Assembly: GCF_030816195.1 (NCBI RefSeq)
Contig: NZ_JAUSXS010000001.1
Span: 3,805,501 to 3,869,500 of the forward strand
DNA: 64,000 nucleotides
Direction of reading: 5' to 3'
Source: Pseudomonas sp. W4I3
GTDB lineage: Bacteria; Pseudomonadota; Gammaproteobacteria; Pseudomonadales; Pseudomonadaceae
The notes beneath the pieces were generated by a model that was given only the letters and a program-made list of their open reading frames with translations, searched no databases and was not told the DNA's origin. Below are positions 34,772-43,600 of the stretch, one piece after another. The position numbers were made by a program, and so were the translations under genes. Numbering within the stretch: the first letter of the stretch is position 1; each line of letters begins with the position of its first letter.

Positions 34772-34860
34772 TGTGGGAGGGGGCTTGCCCCCGATGGCGG
34801 TGGGGCAGTCGATACAGCAGGCGCTGACCCCGCGCTATCGTGGGCAAGCCCCCTCCCACA
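34772..34860. repeat. REPIN after fapF
   Basis: Arms at 34772-34795 and 34837-34860 of the GGGGGCTTGCCCCC type. A degenerate extra arm (GCAAGCCACCTCCCACA) follows at about 34906-34923, right before the end of the convergent activator gene. Confidence 0.9.
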
Positions 34861-34929
34861 TTTTGATTCGGTTCGGTCAGTTATGACGGTGCAGGCAGCC
34901 GCAGCGGCAAGCCACCTCCCACACCTGCC

Positions 34930-36255
34930 CTAGCGGATCTGGTGTTTGTGCAGCAACCGGTAGAACGTCGGCCGGGAAATGCCCAGTGCGCGGGCCGCGA
35001 CGCTCAGGTTATCACTGTGCCGGTTGAGTACATCGCACAACGCCTGACGTTCGGCGCGGTGTTTGTAGTCTTCCAATGTAGCCATCGGTGGTGAAACCGC
35101 CTGCTCGCCCTGCAGCCCCAGGTCAACCGCTTCGATCTGCCGCCCTTCGGCCAAAACCAGGCCACGGCGCACGCGGTTGGCCAACTCACGCACATTGCCC
35201 GGCCACGGGTGTTGGCCCATCGCGACCAAGGCCTCTTCGCTGAAGCTGCGCGGGCGGCGGCCGGTTTCCTGGCTGTAGAAGCGCGAAAAGTGATTGGCCA
35301 GCATCGCCACGTCACCGTGGCGTTCGCGCAAGGGCGCCGTGACGACTTGCAGCACGTTCAGGCGGTAATACAGGTCTTCGCGAAAGCTGCCCTTCTCGAC
35401 GGCGGCCTCAAGGTTCACATGGGTGGCCGCCAGCACCCGCACATCCACGGGGATGGGCTGACTGCCGCCGACACGCTCGATCTGTTTTTCCTGCAGAAAC
35501 CGCAGCAGATTGGCTTGCAGCTCCATTGGCAGATCGCCGATTTCGTCGAGAAACAGCGTGCCACCGTGGGCGGCCTCGATGCGTCCGACCTTGCGCTGAT
35601 GGGCACCGGTGAAGGCGCCCTTTTCATGGCCGAAGAGTTCTGATTGGATCAGGTGTTCAGGGATAGCCCCGCAATTGATCGCCACAAACGGCTTGGCGTG
35701 TCGCTGGGATTGCCGGTGCAGCGTCTTGGCAACAAGCTCCTTGCCGGTGCCACTGTCGCCACGGATCAGTACCGGGGATTCAGTGGGCGCCAACTTCGAC
35801 AACAACTTGCGCAGTTCGCGGATGGGGCGGCTGTCGCCCAGCAGTTCATCACCGGGCCCACCCACCGGGGGTTGGCCCTTGCCGCGCAGGCGCGCCATGC
35901 CAAAGGCGCGCCCCAGGGTGACCTGCACCCGCGACACATCGAACGGCAAGGTGTGGAAGTCAAAAAACCATTCGCAAACGAAATCACCGACGTTCTGCAA
36001 ACGCAATACATCCTGGCTGAGTACCGCGATCCACTCGGTGCCGCTACGACCAATCAGCTCCTTGACCGCTTCGGGACGTTCCAGGTGGCAGGGCTGCAAC
36101 CGCAGCAGGCCTACGTCGCAGGAGCGATCACCTACCGCCTCCAGGGTGCAACTGTCCACTTCCCATCCGACCGTGCGCAAACCGGGCAGTAACCCGTGGC
36201 AGTCAGCACAAGGATCAACGACCAGCAAACGGCGTTGGACGGAGGATACGATCAT
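34930..36255 (-). CDS. Sigma-54-dependent activator (VpsR-like), likely regulator of fap
   Basis: 441 residues. The N-terminal 125 residues look like a receiver fold, but the usual phospho-acceptor Asp position is not evident (CDVGLLRLQP), as in VpsR-type proteins. The AAA+ domain is complete: Walker A GDSGTGKE (166-173), the sigma-54 contact loop GAFTGA (213-218) and Walker B LFLDEIGD (Asp237, Glu238). A Fis-type helix-turn-helix ends the protein (LSVAARALGISRPTFYRLLHKHQ). It converges on fapF with only a REPIN between. The fap operon has a sigma-54 promoter and paired dyads, so this is the obvious candidate activator. Control by c-di-GMP is possible by analogy only. Confidence 0.9.
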   Translation of the reverse strand: MIVSSVQRRLLVVDPCADCHGLLPGLRTVGWEVDSCTLEAVGDRSCDVGLLRLQPCHLERPEAVKELIGRSGTEWIAVLSQDVLRLQNVGDFVCEWFFDFHTLPFDVSRVQVTLGRAFGMARLRGKGQPPVGGPGDELLGDSRPIRELRKLLSKLAPTESPVLIRGDSGTGKELVAKTLHRQSQRHAKPFVAINCGAIPEHLIQSELFGHEKGAFTGAHQRKVGRIEAAHGGTLFLDEIGDLPMELQANLLRFLQEKQIERVGGSQPIPVDVRVLAATHVNLEAAVEKGSFREDLYYRLNVLQVVTAPLRERHGDVAMLANHFSRFYSQETGRRPRSFSEEALVAMGQHPWPGNVRELANRVRRGLVLAEGRQIEAVDLGLQGEQAVSPPMATLEDYKHRAERQALCDVLNRHSDNLSVAARALGISRPTFYRLLHKHQIR

Positions 36256-36589
36256 GGGTATTCCTTGACGCCAAAACAGCCAACGTTATTAGAAACAACA
36301 GTTTGTGAAGGCTGACACGAACCTTAGCAAAATCTTGACGCGCCCCTTGTACCCTTTCGCTATAAGTACGGGCAAAAAGCCACCTATCTATACGGCACGA
36401 GGGTCGGTTGAAAAAATTCGTTCAGCTTTCAAAACAGGCGCTTAGATGACGTTGGTCAGGGAACGTTAAAATTTCTCGCTCTAGCATGTGACCCGCCCCC
36501 CACCATCGTGCATCAGTACAAGTAACTCACCGTACGGTCAGCCCAACCGCCGGTACTCACTTGAATGGGCATAGAGAGAGACGACCCAC
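36256..36589. other. Spacer between the activator gene and a small ORF
   Basis: 334 bases. A TTGACG (36337) and TATAAG (36363) pair is visible on the plus strand, but its 20-base spacing is too long for a convincing sigma-70 promoter. There is no REP arm and no clear operator. The divergent promoters of both neighbours must lie here. Confidence 0.3.
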
Positions 36590-36850
36590 ATGAACGCTAC
36601 GCTGCGCATCAACGACGCTCTTTTGATTGCAGACCGTGCTTTCCAACCCTTTCAGTGCGTGGCCTGGCACGACGGCAATGGCGCCCTCAGCCTGAGCGTG
36701 ATCGACCGCACCAATACCCGTATCGGCTCCAAACAGCTGTCATCAACTACCTATACCGATCCGGCGCAACTGGAAAACTTGTTGTTGCAGGCGCGCGCCG
36801 AACTCGACAAAGACGGCCACCAGTTACAGCAGTGGGTTATGCCCAAGTAA
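36590..36850 (+). CDS. Small conserved protein, function unknown
   Basis: 86 residues (MNATLRINDALLIADRAFQPFQCVAWHDGNG...), soluble, mixed alpha/beta, with no motif I recognise. The ATG follows AGAGAGACGACC, a moderate ribosome site. It stands alone: divergent from the sigma-54 activator and convergent with the HAD phosphatase gene, from which it is separated by a strong hairpin. Length and codon use look like a true gene. Confidence 0.65.
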   Translation: MNATLRINDALLIADRAFQPFQCVAWHDGNGALSLSVIDRTNTRIGSKQLSSTTYTDPAQLENLLLQARAELDKDGHQLQQWVMPK

Positions 36851-36861
36851 GTCGACAGGGT

Positions 36862-36896
36862 AACTTCCGATCACCGCACTACAGTGATCGGAAGTT
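36862..36896. terminator. Hairpin between convergent genes
   Basis: Perfect 13-base-pair stem AACTTCCGATCAC (36862-36874) with GTGATCGGAAGTT (36884-36896) and a nine-base loop. It lies between two stops. There is no long T run, but the position favours a bidirectional terminator. Confidence 0.65.
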
Positions 36897-36904
36897 GCAC
36901 TTAC

Positions 36905-37729
36905 TTATTGTGCGGCAAGAATAAATCGCTCGAACGCTTCGGCAGCGCCGTCCTCGACATTGCTGCCGGTGACCACACTGGCTTGACGCTTGACGGTGTC
37001 TTCCGCCTGACCCATGGCAATCGACAGACCGGCCACATGAAACATCGCCGGGTCGTTGCCACCGTCGCCGATGGCCGCCGTTTGCGCAAGCGGCACCCCA
37101 AGGTGCGCCGCGATGGTCTTCAAGGCCTCGCCCTTATTGGCCAGCATGGCGGTCACATCCAGGTAAACCGGCTGCGAACGCGACACCTGGGCCAAGCCCT
37201 TCACCTTGGGCTGCAACTGCGCCTCCAGCTCCACCAGCAACTGCGTGTTGTTGCTGGCAGCGACGATCTTGTCGACCCGGTCCAGGTACGGCTCGAAACT
37301 GTCCACCACCACCGGCCCATACCCCAGGCCATCGGCTTCGCGCTGCGCCATCGGCCCAGGCGGGTCACGGCGCAGCCAGTCACCGTCGGCGAATACCCAT
37401 ACCTCAACGTCCGGCTCGGCCGAAAACAGCGCCAACGTCACCAGCGCCGCTTCGGCCGGCAGATGGTGGGCCACCAGGATGCTGCCGTCCGGGTTGATCA
37501 ACGTACCGCCATTGAAGCCCGCCACCGGCACATCGATACCGAAGGTCTCGATCAAGTGCAACATGGCCTTGGGTGGCCGCCCGCTGGCCAGGCTGAAAAA
37601 CACCCCGGCCTGACGCAACGCTTGCACTGCATCGGCGGTGCGCTGGCTCAGGCTGTGATCCGGGTGCAGCAATGTGCCGTCCACGTCACTGAGGATAAAA
37701 CGGATGGGATGAATCGCGGTATCACTCAT
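36905..37729 (-). CDS. Cof-type HAD sugar-phosphatase
   Basis: 274 residues. HAD motif I is FILSDVDGTLLHPDH (nucleophile Asp and general acid Asp), motif II FSLASGR, and motif IV AAIGDGGNDPAMFHVAG. A C2B-type cap lies between. These Mg-dependent enzymes remove phosphate from sugar phosphates or similar small molecules. It is the last gene of gnd-zwf-HAD, with its start overlapping the zwf stop by four bases, so it is probably a pentose phosphate-linked phosphatase or repair enzyme. Confidence 0.88.
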   Translation of the reverse strand: MSDTAIHPIRFILSDVDGTLLHPDHSLSQRTADAVQALRQAGVFFSLASGRPPKAMLHLIETFGIDVPVAGFNGGTLINPDGSILVAHHLPAEAALVTLALFSAEPDVEVWVFADGDWLRRDPPGPMAQREADGLGYGPVVVDSFEPYLDRVDKIVAASNNTQLLVELEAQLQPKVKGLAQVSRSQPVYLDVTAMLANKGEALKTIAAHLGVPLAQTAAIGDGGNDPAMFHVAGLSIAMGQAEDTVKRQASVVTGSNVEDGAAEAFERFILAAQ

Positions 37730-39249
37730 CCGAGGCTGTGCCAGGTGCGGCCATCACGGGCCAGCAGCGCATCGGCCGCCGCCGGGCCATCTTCGCCGGC
37801 TTTGTAGGTCTGAATACCGTCATCTTCTTTCCAGGCATCGAGGAACGGCTGCACGGCGCGCCAACCGTTCTCGATGTTGTCGGCGCGCTGGAACAGAGTC
37901 TGATCGCCGGTCATGCAGTCGTAGATCAGCGTTTCGTAACCGGTCGACGGCTGCATCTCGAAGAAGTCCTTATAGTCGAACCCCAACTCGATATTGGCCA
38001 TCTCCAGGGTTGGCCCAGGCTTTTTGGCCAGCAGGTCGAACCACATGCCTTCGTTCGGCTGGATCTGGATCTTGAGGTAAGTGGGCTTGAGTTCATCGAC
38101 TTCGGTGTCGCGAAATTGTGCGTAAGGCGCGTGCTTGAAGCAGATCACGATCTCAGTGTCGCGAATGCTCATGCGCTTGCCGGTGCGCAAATAGAACGGC
38201 ACGCCAACCCAGCGCCAGTTGTCGATCATCACCTTCAGCGCGACGAAGGTCTCGGTGCTGCTGTCGGGCGCGACGTTGGCTTCTTCACGGTAACCCGGCA
38301 GCGACTTGCCGGCGATTTCACCGGCGGTGTACTGGCCACGAACCGAGTTGGCTCGCGCATCTTCCAGCGACCAGGGCCGGATAGCGCCGACCACCTTGGC
38401 CTTCTCGCCGCGCACCGCGTCGGCACCGAAGGCTGCCGGCGGCTCCATGGCAACCATGGCGAGCAACTGGAACAGGTGGTTGGGCACCATGTCGCGCAAG
38501 GTGCCGGTCTTTTCGAAAAAATTACCTCGGGTTTCCACGCCCACCGTTTCGGCGGCGGTGATTTGCACGTGATCGATGTAATGGTTGTTCCAGAACGCTT
38601 CGAACAGCACGTTGGAGAAACGGCTGATGAGGATGTTCTGCACCGTTTCCTTACCCAGGTAGTGGTCGATGCGATAGATCTGTTTCTCGCTCATCACCTT
38701 GAGCAGGCACGCGTTCAACGCTTCGGCGGTGGCCAGGTCGGAACCGAAAGGTTTCTCGATGACCACGCGGCGAAAGCCCTCCTCGGTTTCATTGAGCAAC
38801 CCGGCACTGCCCAGGCGCTGCACCACTTCACTGAAGAAGCGCGGTGCCGTCGCGAGGTAGAACACCGCATTGGCGGTGCCGCTGTCAGCGATTTTCTGCG
38901 CGATGTCCGCGTAGGTGCTGTCATCGAGGAAGTCGCCCTCGACGTAGCTGATGCCCTTGGCCAACTGGGCCCACAACTGTGGATCCAGTGCATTGTCGGC
39001 ACTGCCGCGCACTTTGCTGGCCGCTTCGGTGCGAATGAAGTCCTCGAGTTTCTTGGCAAAGTCAGCGTCGCTGATGGCGTTGTGATCAACACCGACGATA
39101 CGCAAGCCATCGCCCAAGAGCCCGTCGCGGCTCAGGTTGTACAGCGCCGGCATCAGCAGGCGCTTGACCAGGTCACCATGGGCGCCAAACAGAAACAACG
39201 TGGTCGGTGGAGCAGGTTCGGCCTTGGGTTTCTTGCCGTTGGCGGTCAT
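37726..39249 (-). CDS. zwf: Glucose-6-phosphate 1-dehydrogenase
   Basis: 507 residues. The active-site signature RIDHYLGKE (with the catalytic His downstream in the family) and the EKPFG segment are intact. The coenzyme loop reads [12 protein letters not shown], a variant of the usual GASGDLT. It oxidises glucose 6-phosphate to 6-phosphogluconolactone with NAD(P). It lies between gnd and a HAD gene with four-base ATGA overlaps on both sides, not in the usual hexR-zwf-pgl-eda cluster, so it is probably a second isoform coupled to 6-phosphogluconate decarboxylation. Confidence 0.93.
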   Translation of the reverse strand: MTANGKKPKAEPAPPTTLFLFGAHGDLVKRLLMPALYNLSRDGLLGDGLRIVGVDHNAISDADFAKKLEDFIRTEAASKVRGSADNALDPQLWAQLAKGISYVEGDFLDDSTYADIAQKIADSGTANAVFYLATAPRFFSEVVQRLGSAGLLNETEEGFRRVVIEKPFGSDLATAEALNACLLKVMSEKQIYRIDHYLGKETVQNILISRFSNVLFEAFWNNHYIDHVQITAAETVGVETRGNFFEKTGTLRDMVPNHLFQLLAMVAMEPPAAFGADAVRGEKAKVVGAIRPWSLEDARANSVRGQYTAGEIAGKSLPGYREEANVAPDSSTETFVALKVMIDNWRWVGVPFYLRTGKRMSIRDTEIVICFKHAPYAQFRDTEVDELKPTYLKIQIQPNEGMWFDLLAKKPGPTLEMANIELGFDYKDFFEMQPSTGYETLIYDCMTGDQTLFQRADNIENGWRAVQPFLDAWKEDDGIQTYKAGEDGPAAADALLARDGRTWHSLG

Positions 39250-40229
39250 TTTTTGGAAGTCTCCACGTGGCCGCCAAAGCCGAAGCGCATGGCCGAAAGC
39301 ATTTTGTCACCGTAGGTGCTCTGCTGGCGCGAACGGAAACGAGCAAACAATGACGTCGACAGCACCGGTACCGGCACCGCTTGTTCCATGGCCGCCTCGA
39401 TGGTCCAACGGCCTTCGCCGCTGTCGGCCACGGAGCCGGAATAGCCGTCCAGCTTCGGATCGGTCGCCAGGGCATCGGCGGTCAGGTCCAACAGCCACGA
39501 CGAAACCACGCTGCCACGGCGCCAGACTTCGGCGATGTCGGCGACGTTCAGGTCAAAACGCTGATCTTCCGGCAGGTTTTCCGAGTTCTTGGTCTTGAGG
39601 ATGTCAAAACCTTCGGCAAACGCCTGCATCATTCCGTATTCAATACCGTTGTGGATCATTTTGACGAAGTGCCCCGAGCCTGCAGGGCCGGCATGGATGT
39701 AACCCTGCTCGGCGCGTGGGTCAGCAGAGGCCGAACGGTCCTTGGTGCGTGGGATGCTGCCAATTCCAGGGGCGAGGCTCTTGAAGATCGGGTCCAGGCG
39801 CTGCACAGTTTCCACGTCGCCACCAATCATCATGCAATAGCCACGTTCCAGGCCCCAGACACCGCCGGATGTGCCGACGTCGACGTAGTGCAGGCCCTTC
39901 TCTGCCAGGGCCTTGCCGCGACGCACGTCGTCCTTGTAATTGGTATTGCCGCCATCGATGATCACGTCGCCGCTTTCGAGCAGCTCACTCAGCTCATTGA
40001 TGGTGTCTTCGGTAGGCGCGCCTGCCGGTAGCATCACCCACACCGCACGTGGCTTCTGCAGCCCGGCCACCAGGGCCTCCAGGCCGCCGACGCCGGTGGC
40101 GCCCTCCTCGCTCAAGCCTTTGACGAAGGCTTCGTTACGGTCACATACAACGGTGGTATGCCCATTGAGCATCAGGCGCCGCGCAATATTACCGCCCATG
40201 CGGCCTAGTCCGATAATCCCCAGTTGCAT
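39246..40229 (-). CDS. gnd: 6-phosphogluconate dehydrogenase, decarboxylating (short type)
   Basis: 327 residues, the short YqeC-like form. Rossmann motif [13 protein letters not shown] lies at 6-18, the substrate-binding [21 protein letters not shown] at about 115-135, and the catalytic Lys in [19 protein letters not shown] at about 185-200. It oxidatively decarboxylates 6-phosphogluconate to ribulose 5-phosphate. An AGGAG ribosome site precedes the ATG. First gene of gnd-zwf-HAD. The kguD product, 6-phosphogluconate, is its substrate. Confidence 0.92.
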   Translation of the reverse strand: MQLGIIGLGRMGGNIARRLMLNGHTTVVCDRNEAFVKGLSEEGATGVGGLEALVAGLQKPRAVWVMLPAGAPTEDTINELSELLESGDVIIDGGNTNYKDDVRRGKALAEKGLHYVDVGTSGGVWGLERGYCMMIGGDVETVQRLDPIFKSLAPGIGSIPRTKDRSASADPRAEQGYIHAGPAGSGHFVKMIHNGIEYGMMQAFAEGFDILKTKNSENLPEDQRFDLNVADIAEVWRRGSVVSSWLLDLTADALATDPKLDGYSGSVADSGEGRWTIEAAMEQAVPVPVLSTSLFARFRSRQQSTYGDKMLSAMRFGFGGHVETSKK

Positions 40230-40474
40230 GTGCTGATGCTCCTAACTACAAAAAAATGTGTGACATAGTTTATAGCGCAATGAGGCTAATGAGGGTTAGT
40301 CCAGAGCCGATTGCCATAGTTTCATGGCAAAAAAAGCGCGCGCAGCGATGAACCCAGGCAAAAAGTCACAGCGACCATGAAAAATAAAAAAGTTCCATTA
40401 CGATGAAAAAGAAATCAGAATTGACCCTGACGTTACCCAGCCTCACGCTTTTACCTGCCCTTGCGAGGTGCTTC

Positions 40475-40660
40475 ATGAACACGTATGCCCCAGCTCGTCC
40501 TGCCCAGACCCTCTACGTCAATATCCGTCGTGACGAACTCACCCAGCTCAAGCAGGAGCGCGAACGGCTGCAGGCGCAAGTCGAACACCTGCAACAGCAG
40601 TTACTCGCGCTGCACGCACCGGCGCTACCAGAACTTAAAGCCCGCGCCGCGCTTAACTGA
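40475..40660 (+). CDS. Small coiled-coil protein, function unknown
   Basis: 61 residues from the ATG at 40475, which has a GAGGTGC ribosome site; a longer version from 40403 lacks one. The centre is a heptad-rich helix (ELTQLKQERERLQAQVEHLQQQLLALH). The 3' end overlaps the end of the convergent 1552-residue gene by 36 bases, which is more than usual and tempers confidence. No homologue family recognised. Confidence 0.5.
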   Translation: MNTYAPARPAQTLYVNIRRDELTQLKQERERLQAQVEHLQQQLLALHAPALPELKARAALN

Positions 40661-43600
40661 GGCGTTCACGCCAAAGAACAACGATCCGGCCAGCGCAGCA
40701 TTGATCTGCGCCCGGTACACCGTCAGGTACTGCCCTTCACTTTGACCCGCCCCCATCAAGTAGCTGTTGAAGCGCTGCGCGGGCATCTTCAAGTGCCCGG
40801 CCACAAAGTCCGCGAGGGGGGCCTGCTTGCTGCGGTAGTGAAAGTGCGCGTAGGCAAGGGGCCGCTTGCTCCGATCACGAACCACATACTCTTGTAAATA
40901 GTCATTGGGCCGACTGAGCCTGACCCTCCCTTCGATCTTCAAGATCTCAACTTCGCCCTGCGTCTTGAGGTAGTCGACACGGTTGGCCTCGGGCGGGTTA
41001 CGCTTGATCACCTCGATCCTGATCAAGCGACCTTGCTCGCGCAGGTAAAGGGCAGCACTGGCGAGGTCGGACAGCACCTGGGTTTTGCCGGGATCGCGTT
41101 GGGAAATTTTCCCGTGCAAAGCGTCCAACTGCCGCGCCCGGTCGCACAACACCGCCTCCAGGGCGATGGGTGAGTTGGAGGTCTGCGCATCGTTCCAGGT
41201 AGCACCGACCTGCTTGTGCTGGTCGTCCAACAGCAGACGCGCATCCTGGAGCAAGCGCGTAATGCTGCGCTCGGGTGGGAGCGGCGCCGGTTGCGGGTTG
41301 ACCTCTTCCCAGATGTCTTTTTCCGGACTTTGCCGATAGCTGGCCACCGGCACATTATCGACCGGGTCCACCACATCGACGATTTCGTTCGGCTCCTCCG
41401 GCGTTCGAGCGCGTGCCACTCCCACCAGAATGCGTTTGTCGCGGGTACGCACCATGCGCCTGCGGCTGCCGGGCACGGGTCGGGGCTGGGGCACTGGTGA
41501 CGCTTGCGGCATTGGTGCCGACTCGGCTTGCCGGGCCTGGTCGCGCAACAGGAGGGCGAGTGAATGCTCGGCCTCGCCGTGAAGCGCCTCGATCAGGTTG
41601 ACCAGGCGCGTGGTGTAATCGTGATCAAGCAGCTCGTTCAAGGTCTGCCGATACAACCGCAGGCTGCCCAGAGCTTGCGTGTATTTTTCCATCACATCGC
41701 CGTGCGCCTGAACCCGCTCCTCGACCGTCATGAATCCAGGTTCCTGCAAGGCTTGCTGCGAGCGAACCGCCCCACGCGCCTTGTCAGTAGCATCCTTGAG
41801 CGCGATAAAGTCGTAAAACTCAGCCTCCACGGGTGCGCGCTTGAAAAGCAGCCCTTGCAGGACAGAAACCTGCTGGACTTTCCAGTCCAACGGCGAGAGC
41901 CGGCGCTGCACCGTTTCATCGGGCAAGCTGGTTTGCCGCTCGAGACCGGGCACCGCTTGCAACTCCCTGTCGTAAGCGTACTCCAGGGTGCTCAGCTCAA
42001 TCAGTTGCTGATTGAGCTCGGCAATCTGGTTCAGATAATTCAGGGTATTGTCGTGGGCCTGCTGGCGGATTTGCTGGTCGCCAGAGTCCAACTGCGCGTT
42101 CCATGCATCGAGGGTCGCGCGCGCCGGCGTCGCGCTCTTGCGGGCAAACTCCAGCAGCGCGCCGCGCTCTTGCAATGTATGGACAATGTTTTGCAGTTGC
42201 TCGATCAGTTCCGTCTCGAAAGCCGGCAGCGGTTTGTTGGCGTTGCGCACCTTGAGGGTTTCCAGCCTCTGGAATTGGCACTGATTCTGTTCGCGCAGTG
42301 CCGCCTGATAACGCAGGTAGATACTGCGCCGCAGTTCATCGTTGAATTTTTCCCGCTCGGTCCGATACACGCGCTCGTAGTAGACATGCTCCTTGCCGGC
42401 CTTCTCATCCGCGATTAACTGCGCCTGGGTTTGTTCATTGTACCGCTGCTTGAAATCCGCCTCTCGGCGCAAGATTTCGGCACGCCGCTGCGCACCGCTG
42501 GGCTTGGGCATGCCACCGGCCAGGCGCAAACGCAGATCGAACTGCCAGCCCCCTGCGGCGTCGCGTTTGAGCAAGGGCCCAAAGCGCTCAGGCTGCTGAG
42601 GATCGAATACGCGGATGCCCCCGGCAACTTCCATCACGGGGTATAACCCGCCACGAATCAGCGCGTGCAATGTATACCTGTCCCCGCCGGTGGGCACTCG
42701 GACCAAGCCTTTGCGCACCCCCTCGGTTTCGATATTTTGCGGGATCACCGGCCAGGGTTTCCCGTCCTGACGCCACTTATAGTAGGTGTCCAATGCCTTC
42801 TGTTGTACGGGCGATATCTCGCCCGCGCTGTGCCAGCCAACATCCATTGGCAGAAAATCGGCCCTGCTTCGGCGGCGCAATTCGCTCAAGGTGGCGGCCT
42901 GCTGTATCTCCACCGGCGGCCGGGTCGCGGTCGGTGCGGGCTCTACCTCGACCAACCCGATACGCTCGTCCAGGCTGGCCACCGGATACAGCAAGATTCC
43001 AGCCAGGCTGGCGACGGCATCGGCGATGGTCGTGCCACGACGGTCGTCGTCCGCGTCCACGGGCAGTGTGATAAACGCCCTGGCACTGAGCAGACTTTGG
43101 TACAGCCAGCCTACGGTCGCCAGCGGCCCACGCAGCAACGGCATCACCACATTGAATAGCCGCCCTATGTCAGCGCGAAAGGCCGCCCAGCGCTTATCTT
43201 CATTGGAACGACTCTGCGCCTCGGCGCGCTTGACCAAGGCCTGCGCATTGCTGCTGAACAGGTAGGCCAGGAAATCCCCAGGCACTTCTTGATCGCTGAG
43301 CAGCGCGCGGGCGGGCACCTCGATTGGCGCGAACTCTCCCCCTTGGCCTTGGCGCTGGGTATGGGGCTGACGAAAGCCGCCATTGCCCAGCACCGCCCGA
43401 CCCTGTGGATCAAGGCTGTTTAACACCTCGGTTTGCAGCGGGCCGACGCTGGCAATGGCGTCGAGCAGTTCCTGGCGGCTGGCCCACTCTTGCAGGGGTG
43501 TATCCGAGCCGGGCCGGTAAAGCAGGTGCGGTTGCAGGGCATCGTTCTGGGGGCCGATCACGAACATATTCGCTGCCGGGTACACCCGCCCGCCAGCGTG

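Noticed and set aside
36337..36368. Sigma-70 promoter TTGACG/TATAAG before the 86-residue gene
   Set aside because: Spacing of 20 bases is too long, and the distance to the start codon exceeds 200 bases.
37738..39315. Plus-strand open frame of 525 codons opposite zwf
   Set aside because: Antisense shadow of a well-conserved enzyme; the encoded protein has no motifs and no ribosome site.
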